From: Bdellovibrionales bacterium
Lineage (GTDB): Bacteria > Bdellovibrionota > UBA1018 > CAIMNF01
Length of the DNA: 64,000 nt
Assembly: GCA_947502835.1 (NCBI GenBank)
Contig: CANNBJ010000007.1
Coordinates: 1 to 64,000, forward strand
Direction: 5' to 3'
A program made the translations under genes and the position numbers. Below, one piece after another: positions 33,548-42,132 of this stretch (position 1 is its first letter; each line of letters opens with the position of its first letter). Below the pieces are notes generated by a model. The model had not been told where the DNA came from and did not search any database. It saw only the letters and a program-made list of their open reading frames with translations.

Positions 33548-36143
33548 AATCCAGGGCCTCCGTAATTTGCAGCTGTGCCGCTCTTCTTGCGGGCAGGAAT
33601 CCCGCGACTCCGGCAACCGCCACTCCGATCAAAATCGTATTCAAGATCGCATCTTTCGGGAAGTGGTAATCGATCTCCCAGCCAAGGGTGGTCGAAAGCG
33701 TGGTTTCCACAAAGAGTTTTCCGACATAGGAGCCAAGCAAAATGGCAACCACGGCTCCGAAGAAGCCTTGCAGGATCGCCTCAAGGAAGATCATCTTTGA
33801 GACTTGGAGTCTGGTGCTTCCAATCGCGCGGAGCATGCCGATCTCGCGAGTTCTCTCCATCACGCTGATGAGCAGGGTATTCAAGAGCCCCAGCAACCCC
33901 ACAAGCAGGGCAATCCACTCGATCGCCCGGGTGTAGGCGAAGGATCTCTCGATTGCGCTTTGCATTTGGTCCTTGAACTCCCGGCTGGAAATGGTCACGA
34001 GGTTCCACTTTGGTCCCACTTCACGGTCGATCTCAGCCCTTACGTCCTCAAAGCGCACACCAGGCTCGAGACTCAGGACAAAAACGGTGACGAGATGATC
34101 GTTCCAGTAGTTCGCATATACTTTGCGGTCAAGGTAGATCACGCCCTGGCTTGAGGCATAATCCACAATCTTGCCGAGGATCCGGAAGGGAACGGCACCG
34201 GAGGGGGTGTCAAGGTCCACCAGGTCACCGACCTTTCGGCCTGCGCGATCAAGAAAACTCTGGGTCGCAAGCAAGGAGGGCTCCGGGCTTTCAAAGAGTT
34301 TGCGCGCGGTGCTGCTGCGGTCGGAGTCGATCACGGGAAAGTTCCGGTATTCGTAGAAATCAGCGTAGTGGTCCATGGCCTTGATCGCAAGCTTTGCGCC
34401 TTTGAACGAAAAGGGAACGATCCGTGAGCCGGCACCGCGCCCCTCTCCGATCGGACGGACTCCCTTGATCTTGAGGAGTTCAGGAAGAATCGAGTCCTTG
34501 ATGGGCTGAACATCGGCATTGATGAAGCGGCCATTGGATCCCACCATGATGTCGGCCACGAAGATCCGGTCGAGCCAGTTCGTGAGCGTGTCATGAAAGC
34601 TCGAGCGCACACAGGAAATCAGCATCACCAAGAACAAACCCACCATGAGAGCCATCACGTTCGCAGTGGTGCGCTTTCGGGAACGCATCAGGTTTCCTTG
34701 CGAAATCCGGAGCACGGGAAAGGGAAGGGAGCGGGTGAGACTTCGAAACCCCTTCAGGAGCAGAAAGACAAGAAACGGTCCGAAGAGTGCGGCACCCAGG
34801 ACCGAGGAGCCCTTGGAGAGGATGTCAATCCCGATCCAGATCTTGCTCCACTGGAAAACCATGGAGCACGTCATGAACACAAGGAGCAGAAACCCTGCAA
34901 GGATCATCAGGCGGGAGCGGGTTTCCTCTTCGGGGGATTGGGATTCGTTGTGCCTGCGCATGGATTCAAGCGGGTGGATCCTGGCCGATTTCAGTGCGGG
35001 GAAAAGAGCGGCAAGAACCGCCGAAAGTGTACCGGCGACCAGGGTGAAAAGGATGTTCTCCCGGGTGAACTCGAGGCGTGCGATGTCGATCCGCATCTGG
35101 AGTTGGGCCGCAACCGACTGGGTGACCTGGGTCGAGAGCCTGATCGCAAGAAATCGTCCAAGGATCGCACCCAGGGTCGATCCCAGGAGGCCGATCCCGA
35201 ACACTTCGGTCACAAAAAGTGCGATCATGGAGAATCGAGTGGCGCCCAAGGCTCGAAGCGTCCCGATCTCGCGACGACGTTCCGCGATCGCGACCGAGAT
35301 CGAGTTCATGACCAGGAAGAGTCCCACCAAGAGAGCAAGAGAACTGAAAAAGGTGAGGATGATCTGGTAGGAATCGAGCAGCTTGTCCATCTGCTGGTTT
35401 TGGGATTCGGGACGTTCCACCGAGTATCCAGGACCCAGCTTTTTCCGGAGAAGGTCCTGCAGGTCCCCAACATCCGAATTCGGCTCGGGCACAATGTCGA
35501 CCCGATCCAGCTTGTTTTCCTTGCCGAAGTTCACCCGCGCCCCGTCGATGTCCATGATGGCGAGAGTGCCACCGTAGGCACGTGCCGCACCCTCGGGCTC
35601 AAGGAGTCCCCGCACCGTGAAGGTCTTCACTCCGAGTGCAGTGGAAAGCTCGATTTTCGACTCAAGGCCGAGCCCCCGTTTCTCTGCGAGGGCCTTTGTC
35701 AGGATGATGCTGTCAGGCTGATTGAGAAAGGTGAGGGGGTCATCAATGATTCTTTGGTCGGTGGCCTTGTAGGTTCGAACGGATGTTTCCTGCAAGAGAT
35801 CCGCTCCCATAATCTGGAGTCCGTCGGCAGACTCGGTCGCACCCGCAAAAAATGCGCGGGCTTCGATCAGCGGAACCGCACTCTTCACACCGGGGGTGGT
35901 GCGGATTTCCTCAAGCCTCGATTCCGGAAACCCTGCAACGCCGGCGGAGACACTGAGACGCGCTTTTCCGGATACAGCCTCGATGCTTTCTTTCATCGAG
36001 TTCCGTGTGGAGTGGTTGATGATCGAGATCGCAACGTACAGCGAAATCCCGAAGGCTACGCCGAGCGTGGTCAGGATGGCGCGCGAGGGTCGGGCCGAGA
36101 GATGACGAAGTCCGATGTAGCGGAAAAGGTTAAAGAGTCTCAT
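33540..36143 (-). CDS. FtsX/LolCE-type ABC transporter permease
   Basis: The 867-residue inner-membrane protein has the type VII layout duplicated: a first transmembrane helix (LTTLGVAFGISLYVAISIIN), a large periplasmic domain, then a three-helix FtsX block (LLVGLFLVMNSISVAIAERR and REIGTLRALGATRFSMIALF). A second copy begins at LMRSRKRTTANVMALMVGLF and ends with LLNTLLISVMERTREIGMLR near the C-terminus. This fused organisation occurs in permeases related to LolCE and MacB. It overlaps the ATPase gene by 14 nt and the LolA-like gene by 8 nt. Extraction of a lipid or lipoprotein from the inner membrane is inferred. Confidence 0.88.
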   Translation of the reverse strand: MRLFNLFRYIGLRHLSARPSRAILTTLGVAFGISLYVAISIINHSTRNSMKESIEAVSGKARLSVSAGVAGFPESRLEEIRTTPGVKSAVPLIEARAFFAGATESADGLQIMGADLLQETSVRTYKATDQRIIDDPLTFLNQPDSIILTKALAEKRGLGLESKIELSTALGVKTFTVRGLLEPEGAARAYGGTLAIMDIDGARVNFGKENKLDRVDIVPEPNSDVGDLQDLLRKKLGPGYSVERPESQNQQMDKLLDSYQIILTFFSSLALLVGLFLVMNSISVAIAERRREIGTLRALGATRFSMIALFVTEVFGIGLLGSTLGAILGRFLAIRLSTQVTQSVAAQLQMRIDIARLEFTRENILFTLVAGTLSAVLAALFPALKSARIHPLESMRRHNESQSPEEETRSRLMILAGFLLLVFMTCSMVFQWSKIWIGIDILSKGSSVLGAALFGPFLVFLLLKGFRSLTRSLPFPVLRISQGNLMRSRKRTTANVMALMVGLFLVMLISCVRSSFHDTLTNWLDRIFVADIMVGSNGRFINADVQPIKDSILPELLKIKGVRPIGEGRGAGSRIVPFSFKGAKLAIKAMDHYADFYEYRNFPVIDSDRSSTARKLFESPEPSLLATQSFLDRAGRKVGDLVDLDTPSGAVPFRILGKIVDYASSQGVIYLDRKVYANYWNDHLVTVFVLSLEPGVRFEDVRAEIDREVGPKWNLVTISSREFKDQMQSAIERSFAYTRAIEWIALLVGLLGLLNTLLISVMERTREIGMLRAIGSTRLQVSKMIFLEAILQGFFGAVVAILLGSYVGKLFVETTLSTTLGWEIDYHFPKDAILNTILIGVAVAGVAGFLPARRAAQLQITEALDYE

Positions 36144-36810
36144 CCGACTCCAGAACCCCGTCCCGGAGTTTCAGAAGGCGGTTGCCGTAGGATGCGGCCT
36201 TCGGATCGTGGGTCACCATGACAATGGTCTTGCCTGTGGTTTTCGACATGTCCCGAAGGAGCGAGAGAATCGATTCGCCCGTCTTGGTATCGAGGTTCCC
36301 GGTAGGCTCATCCGCCAGAATCAGGAGTGGATCACTGATCAGGGCGCGCGCGATCGCCACTCGTTGCATCTCACCACCTGAGAGTTGATCGGGCTTGTGA
36401 TTCATCCGGTGGGAGAGTCCCATCATGGAAAGGAGTTCTTTTCCTTTGGGTTCGATTTTTTTCAGCGATTCGTTTCCAAGCAAGCGTGGAAGGCAGACGT
36501 TTTCAAGAGCGCTCAAGGTGGGGAGCAGATTGAAAAACTGAAAAATAAACCCGAGCTTTTGCCGCCGGAACAAGGAGAGCTCCGAGTCATTCATCCGGGC
36601 GATGTTCTCGCCCCGCAGAATCACATCCCCCTTGCTGGCGCGATCAAGCCCTCCCATCAGGTGCAGGAGCGTGCTTTTTCCGGAACCACTCGGACCCATG
36701 ATGGACACGAATTGCCCGTCCGGGATCTCGACGCTGATTCCTCGCAGGGCGTGTACGGTTTCCTCTCCGCGAGTATAGGATTTTTCAAGGGATTTGACCT
36801 CTAGAAGCAT
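36130..36810 (-). CDS. LolD/MacB-type ABC transporter ATPase
   Basis: The 226-residue ATPase has Walker [21 protein letters not shown], the Q-loop area [20 protein letters not shown], the signature [15 protein letters not shown], Walker [20 protein letters not shown], and H-loop MVTHDPKAA. The PTGNLD sequence is characteristic of the LolD/MacB/FtsE group. It is the first gene of the four-gene operon with the permease, LolA-like and barrel genes. The start has a normal position relative to the [15 protein letters not shown] beginning of the family. Confidence 0.93.
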   Translation of the reverse strand: MLLEVKSLEKSYTRGEETVHALRGISVEIPDGQFVSIMGPSGSGKSTLLHLMGGLDRASKGDVILRGENIARMNDSELSLFRRQKLGFIFQFFNLLPTLSALENVCLPRLLGNESLKKIEPKGKELLSMMGLSHRMNHKPDQLSGGEMQRVAIARALISDPLLILADEPTGNLDTKTGESILSLLRDMSKTTGKTIVMVTHDPKAASYGNRLLKLRDGVLESDETL

Positions 36811-36889
36811 GGCGAGAGTTTGCCATGTTTCCGGGATCGAGACAACACTCCAGATTGCAGTGGATTTCGGAGTTTTCGGGGATCCCGGG

Positions 36890-37642
36890 TCAGGCGGACT
36901 CGTGCGGAAAGCGGCAGATGAAGGTGGTGCCTGTTCCGAGGGTGCTCTCGACGGTCACCGAGCCGTCATGTCGTTGCATGACATGCTTCACGATGGAAAG
37001 CCCGAGTCCTGTTCCTCCGCTTTCGCGCGAACGCCCCTTGTCGAGCCGGTAAAAGCGCTCAAACAGCCGATCAAGGTATTTTTCAGCGATTCCCGGTCCA
37101 TTGTCGATCACGCGGAGGAACACTGCTTCCCCGAGCTCATCCTGCTCAAGCGCCCAGCGAACGGTCACGGTCGAGCCGGTCGGGCAATATTTGATGGCAT
37201 TGTCGACAAGATTTGTAATCACCTGCTCCACGCGTTTCGGATCGGCGTACACATTGGGCGTGAGAATCTCGGTGAGGATCGTCGAGTGTTTGTTCTCTGC
37301 GTTGAGTTGGAGCGCATGAAGCGCGTGTTGGGTGATCTCATGGAGATCAAGAGTGGCCGGGTGGAGTTCATCGGCTCCGGACTCGATCGCGGAGAGATCG
37401 AGAAGGTCGTTGATCAGCGCGAGCAGCCGGTTTGAGTTCTTCAGAATGATCTTCAGGAATTCGGGATCTGCAGCGCGCCCCTCTTCCATGTCCTGAAGCA
37501 GTGTCTCGGCGTATCCCTTGATGCTCGTGAGCGGGGTGCGAAGCTCGTGGGAGACGTTCGCCACGAACTCAATCCGCATTTTTTCAGCCTTCTTCAGGGC
37601 CGCAATGACATCGATGTTGTCGGTATTGCCGAGATTTCCCAT
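36890..37642 (-). CDS. PhoR-type histidine kinase without sensor domain
   Basis: The 250-residue protein is almost only a kinase core: H-box FVANVSHELRTPLTSIKGYA (phospho-His), N-box VITNLVDNAIKYCP, G1 VIDNGPGIAEKY, and G2 GGTGLGLSIVKHV. No membrane helix or PAS domain is present; only about 20 residues precede the H-box. PhoR-like kinases usually have a membrane anchor and sensor, so this is a truncated or soluble version that needs another input. It lies 5 nt after the response-regulator gene and forms a pair with it. Signal unknown. Confidence 0.9.
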   Translation of the reverse strand: MGNLGNTDNIDVIAALKKAEKMRIEFVANVSHELRTPLTSIKGYAETLLQDMEEGRAADPEFLKIILKNSNRLLALINDLLDLSAIESGADELHPATLDLHEITQHALHALQLNAENKHSTILTEILTPNVYADPKRVEQVITNLVDNAIKYCPTGSTVTVRWALEQDELGEAVFLRVIDNGPGIAEKYLDRLFERFYRLDKGRSRESGGTGLGLSIVKHVMQRHDGSVTVESTLGTGTTFICRFPHESA

Positions 37643-37647
37643 GAGCC

Positions 37648-38319
37648 TCAGATTCCCTTGAGGCGATAGCCGAATCCACGAACGGTTTCAATCCGGTCCG
37701 CGTGTTCGCCGAGTTTTTTTCGAAGTCCGAGAACGGTTGTGTCGATGGTGCGATCCACGACCGCAACGCCCGGCCCCTGGATCAGGGCGATCAGATCCCC
37801 GCGTTCAAAGGTGGTGTCCGGTTTTTTGATCAGGGTCGAGAGAAGTTTGAATTCATTCGGGGTCAGCTGCAGTTCACGCTTGTCGAGGAAGATCTTCTTC
37901 GATGCCTCATTCAGCTCGAAGGGGCCTGCTTTTGAGTTTGGAAGAGCTTCGGGCTGTGCACGGCGAAGGAGTGCCCTGACCCGGGCCACGAATTCGCGGA
38001 TCTCGAAGGGCTTGGTAAGATAGTCGTCGGCGCCGATCTCAAGGCCAAGAACCTTGTCCATGGTGTCCGCGCGTGCGGTCAGGATCATCACGGGCACATT
38101 CGAGCGGTGTTCGGTGCGGATTCGTTTGCACACATCAAGTCCCGACATTTTCGGGAGCATCCAATCGATGATGAGAAGATCGAAGTTTCCCTCGGGAAAG
38201 CCCTCGAGAGCATGATCGGCAGACTCGTAGGCGACGACCTCGTAGCCCTCGCGCTTCAGATGCAGGACAAGGAGCTCCCGTACGTCGACTTCGTCTTCCA
38301 GAACCATTACGCGCGCCAT
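37648..38319 (-). CDS. PhoB-type response regulator (OmpR/winged-helix)
   Basis: The 223-residue regulator starts MARVMVLEDEVDVRELLVLH with acidic residues for Mg2+ binding. The phosphoacceptor Asp is in FDLLIIDWMLPKMSG, the conserved Thr/Ser and Lys are in MILTARADT and YLTKPF. The C-terminal OmpR-type winged helix is recognisable in LTPNEFKLLSTLIKKP and VDRTIDTTVLGLRKKLGEHA, ending in IETVRGFGYRL. ATG 38319 has AAGG 6 nt upstream. It likely receives phosphate from the adjacent kinase. Phosphate control is not implied by the type name. Confidence 0.93.
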   Translation of the reverse strand: MARVMVLEDEVDVRELLVLHLKREGYEVVAYESADHALEGFPEGNFDLLIIDWMLPKMSGLDVCKRIRTEHRSNVPVMILTARADTMDKVLGLEIGADDYLTKPFEIREFVARVRALLRRAQPEALPNSKAGPFELNEASKKIFLDKRELQLTPNEFKLLSTLIKKPDTTFERGDLIALIQGPGVAVVDRTIDTTVLGLRKKLGEHADRIETVRGFGYRLKGI

Positions 38320-38335
38320 AGGCACCTTATATCAC

Positions 38336-38800
38336 CTAATCGGTTTCCCAGCGACTTTCCGTGCACGTCACGGGCCGGTCCTTGATGGAAGAGGACTTCA
38401 GGGTGAGCAACCCCTTGAAACGGGTCATTTTGTAGACCATGGGTTCGGTAGTATCGTAGAGAACCTCGTACTCTTTTTGTTCAGGATCAAGCACCAACCG
38501 GATCTCCGGCTCGCGGGCACCTTTCGGGGTGACAATCAGGGGAGTTTTCTTTGTGGGATAAAACTGGAATCGATGGAGGGACTTTTTTCGTTGAGCCTCG
38601 GGGAAAATCTTTTTGATGTCCTTCACCACCGATGTGGCAACGCGCTCCTCGTCCTTGCCGTCCGATAGATCGGCGGTCATTTTCACAGTGTTTTCTTCGT
38701 TTGTGCAGATGATGAAGTTGCCGTGATACGGAGCGGGTTTTGCGAAAGATGCGCCGGAAAGGGACGGGATCAGGGCCAGTGTGAGGGTGAGGAGTTTCAT
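38336..38800 (-). CDS. secreted orphan protein
   Basis: The 154-residue product has a signal peptide (MKLLTLTLALIPSLSGASFA). The mature part has two cysteines (FIICTNEEN, RPVTCTESRW) and strand-rich character, with no family I recognise. ATG 38800 was chosen because of the signal peptide; the frame stays open upstream. No clear ribosome site is visible. The stop lies 16 nt before the response-regulator start, on the same strand, so they could be cotranscribed. Its upstream region is the left end of a short inverted-repeat element at 38858. Confidence 0.68.
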   Translation of the reverse strand: MKLLTLTLALIPSLSGASFAKPAPYHGNFIICTNEENTVKMTADLSDGKDEERVATSVVKDIKKIFPEAQRKKSLHRFQFYPTKKTPLIVTPKGAREPEIRLVLDPEQKEYEVLYDTTEPMVYKMTRFKGLLTLKSSSIKDRPVTCTESRWETD

Positions 38801-38857
38801 GGCGAGGGGGAGGGTAGCACAAAAGTTGACAAAAATACACAAGATTCTGAAATCCCC

Positions 38858-39050
38858 AAACTGCCCCCGAAGATTGCACCTGAGGACACGCAAAAAGCGG
38901 AAAAGACTCTTGGATTCATATGGTTTTATGAATCGGGGTGTGGGGGCGGCGGCAGTGGTTTCACGCGACCGGTTCTTTGAAAAAGAAACAACAAATTCAA
39001 TTGTTTCCAGGTTCTTTGACACTCGTCAGGTGCAATCTTCGGGAGCAGTT
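38858..39050. mobile_element. 193-bp element with 25-bp terminal inverted repeats (copy 1)
   Basis: The left arm (38858-38883) begins AAACTGCCCCCGAAGATTGC and the right arm (39026-39050) is its inverted copy TCAGGTGCAATCTTCGGGAG with CAGTT at the end; the arms pair over 25 bp with one mismatch. The inside holds a small palindrome (GATTCAT...ATGAATC) and no gene. A second inverted pair of almost the same length lies at 41775-41965. This is what a small non-autonomous element (MITE) would look like, though target-site duplications were not identified. It fills most of the 345-base gap between two divergent secreted-protein genes and could carry promoters for both. Confidence 0.55.
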
Positions 39051-39145
39051 CTTGATCGACCACTCCCATCCCTTTATCTGCTTATCTGCGAAATTTGTGG
39101 AACCCTACCCTGAAATGGGGAATCCTAAGAAAGAGGAGATTTGGG

Positions 39146-39910
39146 ATGAGTAAAGCGTATCAACCCTTGGTGAGTATCTTTGTCGGGCTTTTTTGGTTTT
39201 CCGCCCCTGCTTGGTCGACACCTTGTTTTTCAGAAAGTTTTGGCGATTACAAAGTCGAGTTTGATGGCTCTGGAGTGCCTGTTTTGTACCAAAAGGTCAG
39301 TGGAAAATATGAAAAGGCACCAACGGGTAAACTGAATACCAATCGCGAGGTGAAGGACGGGCGAACGACAAGCAGTTACTCCTTCACGGACGCGCAAGGC
39401 CTCAATCACGCTTATACGGTGATTGATAAAATAGAAATGGTGACCAAGAGACCCGACACGAAAACGGAAGGAGTCCATGTCAAGTATGGCGAACTCGGGA
39501 CTAATGCAGTTCGTTATTACCTCGACCCGTCGAGCAAAAAGTGCACGATTTACAGGCAATTCGAAACTTCCTTGAAAACAGTGACCTACGATCGCGAGTT
39601 CTGCCTCGACATGAAAGGACTCTCGAAGGAATTCGAGAAGTGCAAGGGGATCGGTGAAAAGATCCTGAAAGCCGTGGAAAGTGCAAACCAACGCATCAAG
39701 GAGGATCATAAAGATCCCAAGGATCCCTCGAAAAGTTTGAATTATGTTTTGGACTATGTCGTGAATCCCGAGGACAAGGGTTCCGCGGATCACCTGGTTG
39801 ATCTGGTTATGAAGGCTGGATCGGTCTGCCAGAAAGCGCCGACTGAGGTGGATTCAACTTCCGGATCCGCCGGAGGAACGGTTCCGAACAGTGCGAGCTT
39901 AGGACTTTAA
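39146..39910 (+). CDS. secreted orphan protein, first of tandem paralogues
   Basis: The 254-residue product begins MSKAYQPLVSIFVGLFWFSA with a signal peptide cut near AWSTP. ATG 39146 has GAGGAG upstream at good distance. The mature protein is Lys/Glu-rich with regularly placed cysteines. Blocks such as DYKVEFDGSGVPVLYQKVSG, KKCTIYRQFETSLKTVTYDR and EFCLDMKGLSKEFEKCKGIG are shared in order with the next gene. The protein ends GGTVPNSASLGL. No family is recognised. Both may be envelope proteins; function unknown. Confidence 0.72.
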   Translation: MSKAYQPLVSIFVGLFWFSAPAWSTPCFSESFGDYKVEFDGSGVPVLYQKVSGKYEKAPTGKLNTNREVKDGRTTSSYSFTDAQGLNHAYTVIDKIEMVTKRPDTKTEGVHVKYGELGTNAVRYYLDPSSKKCTIYRQFETSLKTVTYDREFCLDMKGLSKEFEKCKGIGEKILKAVESANQRIKEDHKDPKDPSKSLNYVLDYVVNPEDKGSADHLVDLVMKAGSVCQKAPTEVDSTSGSAGGTVPNSASLGL

Positions 39911-39924
39911 TGGAGAGTGAAACG

Positions 39925-40893
39925 ATGAAAGCGATCAGAATTTTTGGCTTCTTCCTTTTAATTATGCAGGCAAGTGCAACGAACGCAGCACCAACGCTCA
40001 AGCCAATCAGGCGTTGCGTGGATTTTTATTGCGATCCTACTACTGGAAAAATGAACCATTCAGCACCTGTTTGTATTTCTTCAACCGGCGGTTACATCCA
40101 ACATGGATGTGTAAAAGATCCTTATAACAAGAAGTTTGAGTACGTTGGGTGGCGGGTAAGTCCAATGGTTGTTGTAGACGCTGGGTATAACCCTTTGGAC
40201 GTTTACAAGCGACCAAAAGCAACAGGAAAAGCCGATCCTAAATCAAACAATGCCAATACTCCGCCCGCACCTTGCTATGCGGATGAGCATCAGGATTTCT
40301 TGGTTGAGTTTGATTCGAGTGGAAAGCCCAAGCTCAAGATCAAGGTGGGTGGAAGCAAGCCCGGATCCTTCAAGTGGGTCGAGGAAAAAAAGGGAATGAA
40401 TTCCAGCCTCCGGTCGATCGAGGGCACCGGGCAAACAGAGACCGTGTACAGCCACGGTGGAGCCGAATACACCGTGGTTGCTCCGATTCCATCGAGTTAC
40501 TCAAAAGAGGGAATCCGGATCCAAGATGGTAAGAAAAAGGAAGTTCTCTTGTACAATGACAAGAATGGCTGCCATGTTGGACGGGAGTACGATACAGAAA
40601 CCAAGTTGGTGAAATGGGATCTTGATTACTGTAAGAAGGTCAAAAAGCTGAGTAATACCGCCAAGGAGTGTGCAGACCTTGGTGGCAAGATCTCCGAGCT
40701 TGTGAATCGGATCAATGAGAACATCAAAAATGATGCGAAGGAAGTGAACTATCATCTCGATATTGATCTCGATGGAATTTCAGCCGGTAAAAATGGTTTT
40801 GAGGGATTGATGAAGTCGGGGGCAATGTGCAACGCCCATCCTGAACGGGATGTAGAGGATGCGGCAGTTGCAAATCCGAACACGGGGCTCTGA
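39925..40893 (+). CDS. secreted orphan protein, second of tandem paralogues
   Basis: This 322-residue protein starts MKAIRIFGFFLLIMQASATN (signal peptide); GGAGAG lies 8 nt upstream of ATG 39925, though an in-frame ATG at 39910 overlaps the previous stop. The first 100 mature residues are extra and Cys-rich (RRCVDFYCDPTTGK). From about residue 115 it parallels its neighbour: DFLVEFDSSGKPKLKIKVGG, NGCHVGREYDTETKLVKWDL, DYCKKVKKLSNTAKECADLG, and an ending in NTGL. The order and spacing of these blocks support a tandem duplication. Family unknown. Confidence 0.72.
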   Translation: MKAIRIFGFFLLIMQASATNAAPTLKPIRRCVDFYCDPTTGKMNHSAPVCISSTGGYIQHGCVKDPYNKKFEYVGWRVSPMVVVDAGYNPLDVYKRPKATGKADPKSNNANTPPAPCYADEHQDFLVEFDSSGKPKLKIKVGGSKPGSFKWVEEKKGMNSSLRSIEGTGQTETVYSHGGAEYTVVAPIPSSYSKEGIRIQDGKKKEVLLYNDKNGCHVGREYDTETKLVKWDLDYCKKVKKLSNTAKECADLGGKISELVNRINENIKNDAKEVNYHLDIDLDGISAGKNGFEGLMKSGAMCNAHPERDVEDAAVANPNTGL

Positions 40894-40948
40894 TTTTCTA
40901 TTGGAATGGCTGTGAAACTCGAGGGCAGGGAGCCGGGACGGAAAAAAA

Positions 40949-41024
40949 TGGAGCCGATGAGCGGACTCGAACCGTCGACCTACGCTTTACGAAAGCGTTG
41001 CTCTACCAACTGAGCTACATCGGC
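40949..41024 (-). tRNA. tRNA-Thr (anticodon CGT)
   Basis: On the minus strand the sequence folds as a complete 76-nt cloverleaf: acceptor GCCGATG with CATCGGC, D-arm GCTCAGTTGGTAGAGC, anticodon stem ACGCT/AGCGT around the loop TTCGTAA (anticodon CGT, Thr ACG codons), T-loop TTCGAGT, and an encoded CCA end. It is close to the Escherichia coli tRNA-Thr(CGT). The T-stem has one A-C mismatch (positions 50-64). No other tRNA is next to it. Confidence 0.96.
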
Positions 41025-41096
41025 TCATAACTCTGGGCGATCGCCAGAGACTGCTTTAAAACCCTACCGATTCCTTGCTCTTACGTCAATGGAGGG

Positions 41097-41804
41097 GTGA
41101 CGCGACCTCTAAACGATGATAGGCACATCCCTGTGCGTCGAACTCCTGCTGAAATTCGGTTTCCCTCTGCCTTGAAGGGTGTTCGTCACCTAAAGAAGGT
41201 CGACCCTGTCTTGGGTCGGATCATCACTGAGGTTGGCTCTTTCAAGCTCACTCTCGACCCTACGGAGAGTGTTTATGAGTCGCTGGCCACTTCGATCATC
41301 TACCAGCAGCTTCATGGAAAGGCTGCGGCATCGATTGCGAAGCGATTCCGCGAGCGCTTTTCCCGGCCCGTAAGCTTTCCTACTCCGAAGCGAGTAAACG
41401 AAGCCCGAATGCAGGACATGCGGACCACAGGGCTCTCCGAGTCAAAGTGCCTGGCCCTGAAGGATTTGGCGAACAAGGCTCTGCTCAAGGAAATCCCGAA
41501 TCGGAAGATGGCGGAAAGCCTCACGGATGAGGAGTTGATTGAAGCCTTGACCGCGGTTCGGGGGATCGGACCTTGGACCGTTCAGATGATGATGATCTTT
41601 ACCTTGGGCAGGCCGGATGTTTTGCCCACCGGAGACTTCGGGGTCAGGCGCGGATTCTCGCTTCTCTACGGAAAGGGCGAGATGCCCACGCCGAAGGAAC
41701 TCGAGGCTCACGGGGAAGTGTGGAGGCCGTTTCGGTCGATTGCTTCGTGGTACCTGTGGCGGGTGACAGATCTCAAACTGCCCCCGAAGACTCTAGGTGA
41801 TTGA
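41097..41804 (+). CDS. AlkA-like DNA-3-methyladenine glycosylase II
   Basis: This HhH-GPD base-excision enzyme removes alkylated purines. The 235-residue product has the helix-hairpin-helix ALTAVRGIGPWTVQMMMIFT followed by the Gly-Pro-Asp loop VLPTGDFGVRRGFSLLYG, where the Asp is catalytic. The central part (ESVYESLATSIIYQQLHGKA) matches the family. The N-terminus is uncertain: GTG 41097 is preceded immediately by GGAGG with no spacing. The last residues (LKLPPKTLGD) are encoded by the left end of the second inverted-repeat element, so the element supplies the stop codon and may have altered the tail. Confidence 0.87.
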   Translation: MTRPLNDDRHIPVRRTPAEIRFPSALKGVRHLKKVDPVLGRIITEVGSFKLTLDPTESVYESLATSIIYQQLHGKAAASIAKRFRERFSRPVSFPTPKRVNEARMQDMRTTGLSESKCLALKDLANKALLKEIPNRKMAESLTDEELIEALTAVRGIGPWTVQMMMIFTLGRPDVLPTGDFGVRRGFSLLYGKGEMPTPKELEAHGEVWRPFRSIASWYLWRVTDLKLPPKTLGD

Positions 41805-41965
41805 CCGTAGATGTTGCGCAAGTGTCTGAAAAAATAAAGGTATTTGAATCGCTGCTGGTTCTCAGCGGGGCGGTCACAGGGGATTCAAAAACCAGTGGGA
41901 ATGCGGAACGACCCCCATGCTTTGAGAGAGCCTGCTTTTCTCGACAACAATCTTCGGGGGCAGCT
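41775..41965. mobile_element. 191-bp element with inverted ends (copy 2)
   Basis: The left end (41775) reads AAACTGCCCCCGAAGACTCT and the right end (to 41965) CAATCTTCGGGGGCAGCT, inverted relative to each other over about 17 bp with two mismatches. Distance between cores is 170 bp, against 172 bp in copy 1 at 38858. The interiors are only weakly similar. The left end overlaps the 3' end of the glycosylase gene. Of the 328 bases between that gene and rpsL, this element covers about half; the rest holds a promoter-like region and nothing else I can see. Confidence 0.5.
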
Positions 41966-42047
41966 GGAGAGGGGCTCCACGAATCGCATTAAGCCCGACA
42001 ATTCGAGAGGTTTTTCGATTTTTTCGGGGGATCCGGCAAGATCCCAC

Positions 42048-42077
42048 TTGACCAGAATGGGTCGATTCAACTATCTG
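42048..42077 (+). promoter_or_regulatory. candidate promoter of rpsL-rpsG
   Basis: TTGACC (42048-42053) and TATCTG (42072-42077) are separated by 18 bp and lie 55 nt before the rpsL start. Fit to the housekeeping consensus is moderate. Confidence 0.4.
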
Positions 42078-42132
42078 TAGTCCTTCTACACACAGCGTGT
42101 ATTCGATTTACTACGAAAGGAACCTGGTAGGA

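Noticed and set aside
34593..36221. A 542-codon plus-strand open frame
   Set aside because: It is antisense to the ABC permease, whose FtsX motifs and overlap with neighbours are clear. The plus-strand translation is a charged, low-complexity run (for example EQTHHESHHVRSG) with no motif.
38140..38160. TTTTCGGGAGCAT as a further copy of the dispersed repeat
   Set aside because: It lies in the coding sequence for the conserved LPKMSG segment of the response regulator and matches only the short core, so chance is enough.
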